A DNA stretch of 64,000 bases from the NCBI RefSeq assembly GCF_022662105.1, contig NZ_JAKMCP010000001.1, forward strand, positions 310,001 through 374,000, read 5' to 3'. Below the pieces are notes generated by a model. That model did not search any database, had not been told where the DNA came from, and saw only the letters and a list, made by a program, of their open reading frames with translations. The translations under genes and the position numbers were made by a program. This document shows, piece by piece, positions 27,387 to 36,294 of this stretch (the first letter of the stretch is position 1; the number at the start of each line of letters is the position of its first letter). Source of the stretch: Aestuariivivens sediminis. Its GTDB lineage: Bacteria > Bacteroidota > Bacteroidia > Flavobacteriales > Flavobacteriaceae.

Positions 27387-29621
27387 TTATCCTTTAAGTT
27401 CTTGTTTCTCTTTTACTTTTTCCTGCTCTTGTTGTTCTCGCTTATCGCCCAGTTTTTCATGAATGAATCTCGTCATCTTTTTATACAAATGCAATCTGGT
27501 ATTTCCGCCATAGATCCCATGATTATCATCCGGATAGACGGCCCAATCAAACGGTTTATCAGCCTGAATTAAGGCTTCTGCCAAACGCATGGTATTTTGT
27601 AAGTGGACGTTATCGTCTGCCGATCCATGTATCAATAAAAAATCTCCTTTAAGTTTATCGATGTGATTTAAGGGGGAGTTATCATCATAGCCATCCGGAT
27701 TTTCCTGAGGTGTGGTCATATACCGTTCGGTGTATATGGTATCATAAAACCGCCAACTGGTAACCGGTGCAACGGCTATGGCCATTTTAAATACATCATT
27801 CCCCTTAAACAGACAATTACTGCTCATAAACCCCCCATAGCTCCAACCCCAGATTCCAATCCTACTCGCATCGATATAGGGCAATTCCCCAAGGTATTTT
27901 GCGGCGGCTATTTGATCTTCTACCTCATACTTCCCCAATTCGTTCTGTGTTACTTTTTTAAATGCTGCGCCTTTAAATCCCGTACCACGGCCGTCTACAC
28001 ATGCAATAACATAACCCTCCTGAGCCAAATGCTGAAACCAATAATCGTTGGGTTCATTCCAATGGTTCACTACTTCCTGGGAACCGGGCCCCGAATACTG
28101 GTACATTAACAAAGGATATTGCTTATTCGGATCAAAATCGTGGGGTTTAATCATCCACATATTCAAATCGTTCCCATTAATAGGTATCGTACTAAATTCC
28201 TTCCTCGAGGTTTTATAATCTGAAAGCTTTTGCGTCAATACATCATTATCTTGAATGCTCTTAATGACGTTCCCGGAGGCAGCGCTGTTAAGGGTATACT
28301 CCGGTGGTGTTGTAGCACTGGAAAACGAATTGATGAAATAGGAAAAGTCAGCACTGAACGAGGCGCTATTGGTACCTTCACTTTTTGTTAATCGCGTCTT
28401 ATCGCGACCGTTTAATTTTATGGCATAAACATCCCTGTTGATGGAGCCATTTTCTACAGACTGATAAAAAATGGTGTTGGTCATCTCATCATAACCGTAA
28501 TAATTGGTGACTTCCCATTTTCCATTGGTGACCTGATTAATCAATTTTCCTGTAGGATCGTAATGGTAAATATGGTTATATCCGTCCTTTTCACTGGTCC
28601 AAATAAAACTGTGGTCCTTTAAAAAGGTAAGGTTATCGGTAACAGAAACATAGGCTGTATCGGTTTCGGACAGCACCAATTTAGCGGTATCGTTTTTTGT
28701 ATCAATAAACCATAAATCCAATTCATTTTGATGCCGGTTCATAAATTGTGCACTTAACACATCTGGTTTATGGGTCCATTGTAAGCGTGGTATGTAAAAA
28801 TCATGATAGGGTTTATCCACTTGCACTTCCTTAGTCATTGCTTTTTTAACATCATAGATATGAAGGGACACTTCAGAATTGGCCTCCCCGGCTTTGGGAT
28901 ACTTAAACACCTGTTGATCCGGATAAAGCCCTGTGCCATAAATATCCATTGAAATTTCGGGAACCTTGGATTCATCAAAGCGTATAAATGCAATCTTATC
29001 ACTATCGGCATTCCATTCAAAAGCACGAACAAACGCAAATTCTTCTTCATAAACCCAATCGGTTATGCCATTAATAACGGTATTGAATGCACCGTCATCC
29101 GTTATCTGAATGGTCTCCCCTGTTTTCAAATCTTTAAGGTACAGATTATTTTCAAAGCCATAGGCGACCTTATGACCGTCGGGTGAAAAGGTAGGTTCCT
29201 GGATTTTATGTTCACTGATTGACCTTATGGAATGATCCATCAAATCGTAAACAAAATAATGCCCTTTTGTGGAGCGTCTGTAAATGGCCTCTTCTTTGGT
29301 GGCCAGCATCACCTTCGACTCATCGTCACTAAAGGCGTAGTCTGTAAAATACGACAATTCATCAATATCTATGGAACTCACCAGGGTTTGAACCTTGCTT
29401 AAGGTCTTGTAATCATAAACATCTATAGCAGTACTGCGCGTGGCCCGATCAAAATGAAGCACCGTGTATTGCTGCCCATTTTTCATGGAATGCAGAACAT
29501 CCATTCCTTTAGTTATAAAGGCGCCATGCCATAGCTCTTCCAGGGTAATGGACTTCTGTTGTGCCGACAAAAGGGTTGTTAAAAAAAGGCAAACAACCAG
29601 GGAAAATTTAAGATGCTTCAT
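27387..29621 (-). CDS. S9-family dipeptidyl-peptidase (DPP IV-like)
   Basis: 744 aa from the ATG at 29621, which gives a clean signal peptide (KHLKFSLVVCLFLTTLLSAQ); ten more codons are open upstream. An N-terminal beta-propeller of DPPIV_N type contains the Glu-rich substrate-anchoring motif DWVYEEEFAF. The C-terminal hydrolase carries the nucleophile GWSYGG, the acid in HGSADDNVH and His in DDNHGIYGG. It probably removes X-Pro or X-Ala dipeptides in the periplasm. First gene of an operon with two peptide symporters. Confidence 0.94.
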   Translation of the reverse strand: MKHLKFSLVVCLFLTTLLSAQQKSITLEELWHGAFITKGMDVLHSMKNGQQYTVLHFDRATRSTAIDVYDYKTLSKVQTLVSSIDIDELSYFTDYAFSDDESKVMLATKEEAIYRRSTKGHYFVYDLMDHSIRSISEHKIQEPTFSPDGHKVAYGFENNLYLKDLKTGETIQITDDGAFNTVINGITDWVYEEEFAFVRAFEWNADSDKIAFIRFDESKVPEISMDIYGTGLYPDQQVFKYPKAGEANSEVSLHIYDVKKAMTKEVQVDKPYHDFYIPRLQWTHKPDVLSAQFMNRHQNELDLWFIDTKNDTAKLVLSETDTAYVSVTDNLTFLKDHSFIWTSEKDGYNHIYHYDPTGKLINQVTNGKWEVTNYYGYDEMTNTIFYQSVENGSINRDVYAIKLNGRDKTRLTKSEGTNSASFSADFSYFINSFSSATTPPEYTLNSAASGNVIKSIQDNDVLTQKLSDYKTSRKEFSTIPINGNDLNMWMIKPHDFDPNKQYPLLMYQYSGPGSQEVVNHWNEPNDYWFQHLAQEGYVIACVDGRGTGFKGAAFKKVTQNELGKYEVEDQIAAAKYLGELPYIDASRIGIWGWSYGGFMSSNCLFKGNDVFKMAIAVAPVTSWRFYDTIYTERYMTTPQENPDGYDDNSPLNHIDKLKGDFLLIHGSADDNVHLQNTMRLAEALIQADKPFDWAVYPDDNHGIYGGNTRLHLYKKMTRFIHEKLGDKREQQEQEKVKEKQELKG

Positions 29622-29688
29622 CCGTAAGTAACTGGTCTTTATTAAGTTCAATGATCACCATGATCCTGCTTTTTCAAGGTGATGGAAA

Positions 29689-29705
29689 TTACAAATCATT
29701 TGTAA
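29689..29705. promoter_or_regulatory. 17-bp palindrome in the divergent intergenic region
   Basis: TTACAAAT-C-ATTTGTAA is a perfect 8-bp inverted repeat around one base. It lies 68 bp upstream of the dipeptidyl-peptidase start and about 156 bp upstream of the HMG-CoA reductase gene. Its form suits a dimeric regulator's operator, but no regulator gene is nearby and no terminator tract follows. Confidence 0.4.
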
Positions 29706-29833
29706 ATTGACAAAAAAACTATTTTTTTCTTAAAATGAGGTCAAGTTTACTAAAAATTATGCAAAATCCTAAATTATTAACACTTTAATAACCCGACCAA
29801 CTTTGGGATATTCAATATTCACCACAAGAGTAG

Positions 29834-29841
29834 TATCTTTG
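29834..29841 (+). promoter_or_regulatory. Predicted -7 box of the HMG-CoA reductase gene
   Basis: TATCTTTG matches TAnnTTTG exactly, 20 nt before the ATG. No TTG lies at the ideal distance (the nearest clear one, 29803-29805, is 28 nt away), so the -33 element is weak. Confidence 0.45.
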
Positions 29842-29860
29842 CAATGAAATCGCATTATTT

Positions 29861-31195
29861 ATGAGCAAATCTATTTCAGGCTTTTCAAAATTATCCAAAG
29901 CAAAAAAAATTGATTGGATTGTCACCACCTATTTTTCAAATTCCGAAGAAGCCAGAACCATCATAGAACAGTATTGGAATACCGATGCGAAAATCCAACA
30001 ACTCCATGACGAGTTTATTGAAAACACGATAACCAACTATTATTTGCCATTGGGTGTCGCTCCCAATTTTCTTATCAACGACAAGCTTTATACCATTCCC
30101 ATGGTCATTGAGGAAAGTTCGGTTGTAGCGGCCGCCAGCAAGGCGGCCAAGTTTTGGTTGGATCGTGGTGGATTCAAAACGAAAGTCCTTTCTACTACTA
30201 AAATTGGCCAGGTCCATTTTATATACCATGGCGACGTCCATAAACTTCGGGCATTTTTTAAGCATATTAAGCCACAACTGTTAAGTGATACGGCCTCCAT
30301 TACTAAAAATATGGCCGATCGCGGTGGGGGCATACTCGATATTGAATTGCGGGATAAGACCAAGGATAAAAAAGGATACTATCAACTGCACGTATCATTC
30401 GAAACCTTAAATGCGATGGGGGCCAATTTTATAAATTCCTGCCTGGAACAGTTTGCCAAAACCCTTAAGGATGGTGCAAAATCCTTCGAATTATTTTCTG
30501 ATGAAGAAAAGAAAATCGATATCGTCATGAGCATTCTTTCCAATTATGTGCCGGATTGCCTGGTTCGTGCCGAAGTGAGTTGTAAGGTTGAGGACCTGAC
30601 TGAAAGCGACCTTATTTCCGGAGAAGCCTTTGCCTATAAATTTATACAAGCCGTTAGTATTGCCGAGGTTGAACCCTATCGCGCGGTAACCCACAATAAA
30701 GGCATTATGAACGGGATCGATGCGGTTGTTTTGGCTACAGGAAATGATTTTAGGGCTGTTGAGGCGGGCGTGCATGCCTATGCCGCACGACATGGTCGTT
30801 ATCGCAGCTTAACCCATGCCAAGGTGGAAGATGGGATTTTCCATTTTTGGATAGAAATCCCTTTAGCACTTGGTACGGTAGGAGGCCTTACCAAATTACA
30901 CCCCCTCGTGAAATTAGCACTGGAACTTTTGCATCATCCTTCGGCCAAAGAGCTTATGCAGATCGTCGCCGTGGCCGGTTTGGCTCAAAATTTTGCAGCT
31001 TTGCGTTCCTTGACTACAACTGGCATTCAGAAAGGACATATGAAAATGCACCTCTTGAATATTTTAAATCAATGTGGTGCTAATGAAATGGAGAAACAAA
31101 CTTTAACCGAATATTTTAAATCCCATACAGTATCACACAGTGCTGTCTCGGAAGCTTTGCATCATTTAAGATCCGGGCCCGGAGTGTCAGGTTGA
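29861..31195 (+). CDS. Hydroxymethylglutaryl-CoA reductase, degradative-type class II
   Basis: 444 aa soluble enzyme interconverting HMG-CoA and mevalonate. Class II blocks: ENTITNYYLPLGVAPNFLIN (54-73), PMVIEESSVVAAASKAAK with the catalytic Glu, MGANFINS, NKGIMNGIDAVVLATGND with the catalytic Lys and Asp, LGTVGG, and GHMKMH near the C-terminus with the catalytic His. No membrane anchor. In Flavobacteriia this enzyme serves the mevalonate route to isoprenoids, consistent with the GHMP-kinase sequence immediately downstream. The original downstream start codon (31211) is 15 nt after this stop. Confidence 0.94.
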   Translation: MSKSISGFSKLSKAKKIDWIVTTYFSNSEEARTIIEQYWNTDAKIQQLHDEFIENTITNYYLPLGVAPNFLINDKLYTIPMVIEESSVVAAASKAAKFWLDRGGFKTKVLSTTKIGQVHFIYHGDVHKLRAFFKHIKPQLLSDTASITKNMADRGGGILDIELRDKTKDKKGYYQLHVSFETLNAMGANFINSCLEQFAKTLKDGAKSFELFSDEEKKIDIVMSILSNYVPDCLVRAEVSCKVEDLTESDLISGEAFAYKFIQAVSIAEVEPYRAVTHNKGIMNGIDAVVLATGNDFRAVEAGVHAYAARHGRYRSLTHAKVEDGIFHFWIEIPLALGTVGGLTKLHPLVKLALELLHHPSAKELMQIVAVAGLAQNFAALRSLTTTGIQKGHMKMHLLNILNQCGANEMEKQTLTEYFKSHTVSHSAVSEALHHLRSGPGVSG

Positions 31196-31210
31196 GTCTG
31201 TAAAAATTAG

Positions 31211-31288
31211 ATGAAGACCCGGTTAGGGAATATAAACGCAACTCAATTGAGGCTTCGACAATCCCGGCCTCCAAAAAAAATTAAATAG
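31211..31288 (+). other. 25-codon upstream ORF: stranded start of the GHMP kinase gene
   Basis: ATGAAGACC opens a short frame ending at TAG (31286-31288), 3 nt before the GIY-YIG start codon. Met-Lys-Thr is also the expected beginning of the kinase (K-T-Y-Y-S-N-G-K... resumes at 31667), and the spacing to the HMG-CoA reductase stop is 15 nt, typical of an operon partner. I read it as the original kinase start codon, cut off from the rest of its gene by the insertion at 31220-31666. It may be translated as a leader peptide. Confidence 0.6.
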
Positions 31289-31666
31289 ACCATGCCTAAA
31301 GGCTTTGTTTACATATTAGAATGTTCAGATGGCAGCTTTTATACCGGTAGAACGGTGGATTTGGGCAAACGACTAAGAGCACACCAAAGTGGCCGTGGTG
31401 CCAATCATACTAGAATAAGGCTTCCCTTGAGATTAGTTTATGTTGAAGCGTTCCAAACCATCGATGATGCCATTTACAGAAAAAAACAAATACAGGGCTG
31501 GAACAGGGCAGAAAAAATGACTTTGATAAAAGGTAAACGCAATGCGCTTCCAAAATGGTCGATGACCTATGGAGATAAAGCAGTTCCCAAGACTATGGCC
31601 GCTTCGAAGGCCTCAATACCCAATACCGTATCGAGTAATCTGGTATCTCAAACTCTCGAAGAGACC
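31220..31666 (+). mobile_element. Candidate GIY-YIG-encoding insertion within the GHMP kinase gene
   Basis: About 447 bp bounded on both sides by the same hexamer AAGACC (31214-31219 and 31667-31672), as a target duplication would leave. Inside are two inverted copies of a REP-like sequence: ATTGAGGCTTCGA (31246-31258) and TCGAAGGCCTCAAT (31604-31617), flanking the nuclease domain. Small palindromes lie near both ends (GAGGC/GCCTC 31249-31271; CTCT-CGA-AGAG 31653-31663). Removing the segment and one hexamer copy would restore ATG-AAG-ACC-TAT-TAC, a normal kinase start. The mechanism of insertion is inference. Confidence 0.6.
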
Positions 31667-32587
31667 AAGACCTATTACTCCAACGGTAAACTGCTGTTCA
31701 CGGGAGAATATGTTATTTTGGATGGTGCCAGGGCTTTGGCCCTTCCCACTTCATTAGGTCAATCCTTAACCGTTGCTCCTTTGGACGGGTCACGGCTGGT
31801 GTGGACCAGCCTGGATGACCAGGGTAAGGTATGGTATGAAGAGGGGTTCGACATTGAAAAACAAGGGTGGTCCTCTTCGCGCTCTGCGGGTCGGGATACG
31901 CACGGTATTGGACTGAGGCTCAGGGAAATTTTGGAAGCCGCCAGATCGCTTAATCCGCATTTTCTTAACGGCAGCCGGGGGTATCGGGTGACCACTCAAT
32001 TGGCTTTTCCCAAAGATTGGGGATTGGGGACCTCGTCCACCTTAATCAACAATATAGCACAATGGGCACATGTTGACCCCTATCGGCTCCTGGCACTTAC
32101 TTTTGGTGGCAGCGGATATGATATTGCGTGCGCACAGCACAACTACGCCTTGACCTATCAACTTAAAAACAAAGCCCCTATTGTCACAGCAGTAGACTTC
32201 AACCCGTCCTTTAAAGACCGGTTGTATTTTGTATACCTCAACAAAAAGCAAAATAGTCGTGAGGGCATTGCCCACTACAAAAAGGCGAAAACGACATCCC
32301 GGGACCTTATCAAAACCATTTCCAACATTACCGAAGCGATGGTCTGTTGCGCTTCGTTTAGCACCTTTCAGGATTTGATGCGGCAGCATGAAGCGATGAT
32401 TTCAAAAGCCATACAGCAAGTTCCTGTTAAAGTGCGGTTATTTCCAGATTTTAAAGGGGCCGTCAAAAGTTTAGGGGCCTGGGGTGGCGATTTTATTTTA
32501 GTGGCCTCAAAGGAGGATCCCGGACCCTATTTTAAGGGGAAGGGCTATCCTACGGTACTCCGCTATTCCGATTTAATATCGGTATAG
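31292..32587 (+). CDS. GIY-YIG nuclease domain fused to a GYDIA-type GHMP kinase
   Basis: 431 aa in one open frame. Residues 4-85 are a small GIY-YIG domain (VYILECSDGSFYTGRTVDLGKR, later Arg and the Glu-region YVEAFQTIDDAIYRKKQI), like the UPF0213/YhbQ group. Residues 86-125 are a Ser/Thr/Ala-rich linker. Residues 126-431 are a complete GHMP kinase: YYSNGKLLFTGEYVILDG, the ATP loop FPKDWGLGTSSTLINNIA and GGSGYDIACAQH, the motif after which the GYDIA family is named. It is placed after HMG-CoA reductase, so it probably acts in mevalonate metabolism. The two domains have no obvious functional link; the fusion looks like a product of insertion. Internal Met codons at 31562 and 31595 might yield the kinase alone. 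Confidence 0.9.
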   Translation: MPKGFVYILECSDGSFYTGRTVDLGKRLRAHQSGRGANHTRIRLPLRLVYVEAFQTIDDAIYRKKQIQGWNRAEKMTLIKGKRNALPKWSMTYGDKAVPKTMAASKASIPNTVSSNLVSQTLEETKTYYSNGKLLFTGEYVILDGARALALPTSLGQSLTVAPLDGSRLVWTSLDDQGKVWYEEGFDIEKQGWSSSRSAGRDTHGIGLRLREILEAARSLNPHFLNGSRGYRVTTQLAFPKDWGLGTSSTLINNIAQWAHVDPYRLLALTFGGSGYDIACAQHNYALTYQLKNKAPIVTAVDFNPSFKDRLYFVYLNKKQNSREGIAHYKKAKTTSRDLIKTISNITEAMVCCASFSTFQDLMRQHEAMISKAIQQVPVKVRLFPDFKGAVKSLGAWGGDFILVASKEDPGPYFKGKGYPTVLRYSDLISV

Positions 32588-32631
32588 GGTGGTCTTCAGA
32601 TCTCCCCATCCCCATTGTAGGTATGTGCACC

Positions 32632-32662
32632 AAAAAAAAACATGCTCCTTTAGAGAGCATGT
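32632..32662 (-). terminator. Rho-independent terminator downstream of the PpiD-like gene
   Basis: Perfect 8-bp stem ACATGCTC (32640-32647) / GAGCATGT (32655-32662), 7-nt loop. On the minus strand it is followed by nine T (A-run 32632-32640). It is placed 28 nt after the stop codon of the minus-strand gene. Confidence 0.85.
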
Positions 32663-32689
32663 CTTATTCATTAATTTAAATATAATATC

Positions 32690-34846
32690 TTATTGCACCT
32701 GGGTTTTGGCCCGGTTATCTTCAATTACGGCAGCCGCCTTTAGGGCGTTATAGACTTTAGTGGTTACTGCTCCGGTTTTACGCTGCTCCACTCTATTGGC
32801 AGCAGCTTGATAGTTTTCAAGGGCTACCGCTGGGGTTACCTTGGTCACCTGAATCATATACACCCCTTTTTCACCTTCAATCAAACCGGAAGTCTCACCT
32901 TCATCCAACCCAAACGCCGTGCCGACGACTAAGGGTTCCCTGCCGGCTCCCGAAATCGTTGGTGTTTTCATCGTAATGGCCGATGCCGTTCTTACGGTTG
33001 TATTTTCGGCTGCAGCCACATCTTCCAATGTGGTTGCGCTAATGCGGTCTTTAATAATTTGGGCTTTCTTTTCTTTACGTATCAAGGGTAACACCGATGC
33101 CGAGGCATCCTCAACGGCCATAAGGCCCTTATCGTGCTTCGCCACCAATTGTACAATGGCATAGCCTGAAGAAATGGTGAACCGCTTAATATCACCCACC
33201 TTAGACTCATCTTCAAAAGCCCAACGTACAATTTGTCTCTGACTTCCTATTCCCGTGATATTTTCGTCCAGCACCTTAATCCCATTGATAGGGCGAACGG
33301 TATACTTACTTTCCGTAGCGACCTCCTGGAAGTCTTTTTTATCCACTTCAACCTCGAATTTCGAGGCATCTCTGAACACCTTATTTATGGTGGCTTCCGA
33401 AGGTTCAATCTTTTTAGAAATCGTTCCCACGTTTACCGCTCGTTTTTTGTCCTTCTGACCTTCAATTTCAATAATATGGAATCCAAAAACCGTTTTTACA
33501 ACGCCGAGATCACCCACTTCGCCTTCAAACTCAAAATCGTTAAATTCCGGGACCATGGTATTGTAGGGATGCCAGTCATAGCGTCCTTCATTTTGAACAC
33601 TCCCCTGATCTGAAGAGAATTCTTCAACAAACTCAGGGAATTTTGAACGGTCTTTCTTAAGAATAGCAAGTAAACTATCTGCAGTGGCCTTGGCTTCAGC
33701 TTCCGTTTGAATGATATCCGGAGCAGCACTTTGGGCACCCAAAAATGGAATTAAAATATGCCTAACCTTGGCGGAATCGGGAATATTTTTTTCTGCAATG
33801 AGCTTCGTTAATTTAAATTGACCATCGTGTTTGTAAGGGCCAAAAACTTCACCTACATTCAAGTTGTATATACTATCGGCATAGGGTGTCGGTAAACTGT
33901 TTTTAAACACAAAACGTTCCTCATATTTCTCGTTTGACCCTGCAATGGTATTGATATACTGGGCGTGGTTCTTCACTTGAGAAAAGGCAACGATGGTATC
34001 TTTTCTTCCCGTGTCATCCACCAGACGTCCATTCAAATACATGTTTAACTCTGCTTTAATGGCTTCTTCATCCTCCAAAGTCGCTTCTTCCTTAAATTCC
34101 ACATAGCGTATATCCCTGGATTCATCAACTTCATATTGCTTTTTATGGGCTTTTATGTAAGCCGAAATATCAGATTTAGATACCGCAACCGTACTATCGG
34201 GAATAGCCGTATAAGGCACTTGTACATATTTAATATCTACTTTATGTCCTTCCAGGTTATGGTCTAACTCTCCTTCAGCAAGGGTTCCTGTTAGTCCTGC
34301 TTTTACCAGGTTATAATAATTTTGCTGCAAAGCGTTTGTCGCTAAGCTTTGTTCGTAATTGGTCCAGTCGGAATAGGTAATGGGTTGCCCATTAAAAAAC
34401 CCTGGTTGTGGTGCTATTTCCTTAAGGTTGGCTATAAATTCGTTTAACTTGTTCTCATCAAATATTCCGGCTTCATTTAAGAATTCCGGATTGGTGGCCA
34501 AAGCGGTTTTTATCAGGTCCCTCATTTTGTCCTTTTCAATGGAAATCCCCAAGGCTTCGTATTGCGATTCCATCACTGCTTTTCTAACCTCCTGATCCCA
34601 AATACGGTTCACAACCTGAGTATTGGTGGCGTTAGGTCCGGCCTGCCTTTGGGCCACTTCAACCTTCTGTAAAAAATCTTCTCGGGTAATATCCTTACCA
34701 TTAATTGTAGCCACAATATTTTGCGACTTTGAAGTTAACGCATCGCTATTCCTAAATAAATCTGCCAGCACAAAAGAAAACAAGGCCAATGCAATAATTA
34801 ATATTAAAAAAAGAGAACGTTGTCTAATCTTATTTAAAACTGCCAT
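32690..34846 (-). CDS. Membrane-anchored peptidyl-prolyl isomerase, SurA/PpiD type
   Basis: 718 aa. A single N-terminal membrane anchor (about 11-31, LFLILIIALALFSFVLADLF) is followed by a SurA_N_3-like helical domain (about 40-180). A parvulin rotamase domain spans about 360-470 (KVRHILIPF... FPEFVEEFSSDQGSVQNEGRYDW... VKTVFGFHIIEIEGQ), with a second, more diverged parvulin-like region before the C-terminus. It is a periplasmic folding factor for outer-membrane and secreted proteins. Last gene before a strong terminator; the CBS/DUF21 gene is 153 nt upstream. Confidence 0.92.
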   Translation of the reverse strand: MAVLNKIRQRSLFLILIIALALFSFVLADLFRNSDALTSKSQNIVATINGKDITREDFLQKVEVAQRQAGPNATNTQVVNRIWDQEVRKAVMESQYEALGISIEKDKMRDLIKTALATNPEFLNEAGIFDENKLNEFIANLKEIAPQPGFFNGQPITYSDWTNYEQSLATNALQQNYYNLVKAGLTGTLAEGELDHNLEGHKVDIKYVQVPYTAIPDSTVAVSKSDISAYIKAHKKQYEVDESRDIRYVEFKEEATLEDEEAIKAELNMYLNGRLVDDTGRKDTIVAFSQVKNHAQYINTIAGSNEKYEERFVFKNSLPTPYADSIYNLNVGEVFGPYKHDGQFKLTKLIAEKNIPDSAKVRHILIPFLGAQSAAPDIIQTEAEAKATADSLLAILKKDRSKFPEFVEEFSSDQGSVQNEGRYDWHPYNTMVPEFNDFEFEGEVGDLGVVKTVFGFHIIEIEGQKDKKRAVNVGTISKKIEPSEATINKVFRDASKFEVEVDKKDFQEVATESKYTVRPINGIKVLDENITGIGSQRQIVRWAFEDESKVGDIKRFTISSGYAIVQLVAKHDKGLMAVEDASASVLPLIRKEKKAQIIKDRISATTLEDVAAAENTTVRTASAITMKTPTISGAGREPLVVGTAFGLDEGETSGLIEGEKGVYMIQVTKVTPAVALENYQAAANRVEQRKTGAVTTKVYNALKAAAVIEDNRAKTQVQ

Positions 34847-34999
34847 TTTTGAAATTTTATATTAAACCAGATGTACCGGTATATCATTGTTCATGGTTTT
34901 TATTTGCCTCGTTGGCAAAAATACCGTGCGCGAAAATACCATTTTCTAATTAATAATAAAAGTAGATTCTTGCAATAATTGGATTCATCCTTATAGTTC

Positions 35000-36289
35000 T
35001 TAATCTGCCTCCAAAATCTTGAGTTCCACAAGGTCAATCTTGGTATTGGACACTTCCAAAATAGTAAACTGGAACAGATCAATGGTCACGATCTCATTTT
35101 GTCGCGGAATTTCTTCGGTGTGATTCACGATTAAACCGCCAAGTGTTTCGTAATTTTCACTTTCCGGGAGACTCAATTTATAGGTTTCATTAATTTGATC
35201 AACTTCCATACGTGCCGAAAATCGATAGGTCTCTTCATCAATACGTTCCTCAATTAGAACCGCCGTATCGTGTTCATCCTCAATTTCACCAAACAGCTCT
35301 TCAACGATATCCTCAACGGTCATAATACCCGAAGTCCCACCATATTCGTCGATGACCACGGCAATACTTTTATGCTTTTTTGTAAGCACCCCTAAAACAT
35401 CTTTAATCAATACCGTTTCGGGAACAAATTCAACAGGTACCATAACCGATTTAATGTTTTTGGGTTTTTTAAACAGTTCAAAGGAATGTACATAGCCTAA
35501 AATATCATCTATGGTGTCCTGGTATACCAAAATTTTGGTACAGCCCGATTCGGTAAACAGGGTATTTAACGTCTTAATGGATTCCTTAATTTCAACCGCG
35601 ATGATTTCGGTACGGGGAACCATAACCTCACGTGCCTTGACCTCTGAAAACTCTAAGGCATTTTGAAAAATCTGGATCTCGGTATCGACATCATCATGTT
35701 CCTCAACGGATTCCATTTGTTCACTTATATAATTACCCAATTCCACTTTAGTAAAGGCCAGTTGAATCTGATCCCCTTCTGTTTTAAAAAATGTTTTTAA
35801 CACCGTATCGGAAATCCAAATAATGAAATCCGAAACAAAGGTAAACAACACATAAAACATATAGGCCGGAATGGCCAGGGCTTTTATAAGGGTATTGGCA
35901 TACACCTGAAAGAACACTTTGGGTAAAAATTCAGCGGTAATCAGGATCACTATTGTTGAAATAATGGTTTGCGACAACAAACTTAAATCGGTAATCATAT
36001 AGCTCAATACCCCTGATGCCGAAGGCAACAGGGATTGAAACCAGGCCACCAGCATATCCCCCATAAACAGACCATAAACCACCAGGGCAATATTGTTACC
36101 AATAAGCATGGTGGCGATAAATTTAGATGGTTTCGCTGTTATTCTGCCTAAAACAAGGGCTAAAAGTCCCTCTTGCTTTTTTTCAATCTCAATATGGATC
36201 TTGTTGGACGAGACGTAGGCGATCTCCATACCCGAAAAAAATGCGGATAGCAACAAGGACACAATAATAACAGCAAGTTCTACATTCAT
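35000..36289 (-). CDS. Hemolysin-family CNNM/CBS membrane protein
   Basis: 429 aa with DUF21/CNNM membrane domain (about 1-185, four hydrophobic segments; SAFFSGMEIAYVSSNKIHIE at the start), a CBS pair (about 210-330, VMVPRTEIIAVE, then IAVVIDEYGGTSGIMTVEDIVEELFGEI) and a C-terminal CorC/HlyC domain (about 345-425). Such proteins are implicated in Mg2+/Co2+ efflux. The flavobacterial gliding protein GldE has the same architecture, but its usual neighbours are absent here, so I do not assign that name. It starts 6 nt after the 81-aa gene. Confidence 0.9.
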   Translation of the reverse strand: MNVELAVIIVSLLLSAFFSGMEIAYVSSNKIHIEIEKKQEGLLALVLGRITAKPSKFIATMLIGNNIALVVYGLFMGDMLVAWFQSLLPSASGVLSYMITDLSLLSQTIISTIVILITAEFLPKVFFQVYANTLIKALAIPAYMFYVLFTFVSDFIIWISDTVLKTFFKTEGDQIQLAFTKVELGNYISEQMESVEEHDDVDTEIQIFQNALEFSEVKAREVMVPRTEIIAVEIKESIKTLNTLFTESGCTKILVYQDTIDDILGYVHSFELFKKPKNIKSVMVPVEFVPETVLIKDVLGVLTKKHKSIAVVIDEYGGTSGIMTVEDIVEELFGEIEDEHDTAVLIEERIDEETYRFSARMEVDQINETYKLSLPESENYETLGGLIVNHTEEIPRQNEIVTIDLFQFTILEVSNTKIDLVELKILEAD

Positions 36290-36294
36290 TTAGG

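Noticed and set aside
33233-33613. Plus-strand open frame of 126 codons
   Set aside because: Opposite the parvulin-domain coding region of the PpiD-like gene; shadow frame.
35000-36289. Assignment as gliding protein GldE
   Set aside because: Domain layout fits, but the hemolysin/CNNM family shares it and the usual gldD or ssb neighbours are absent.
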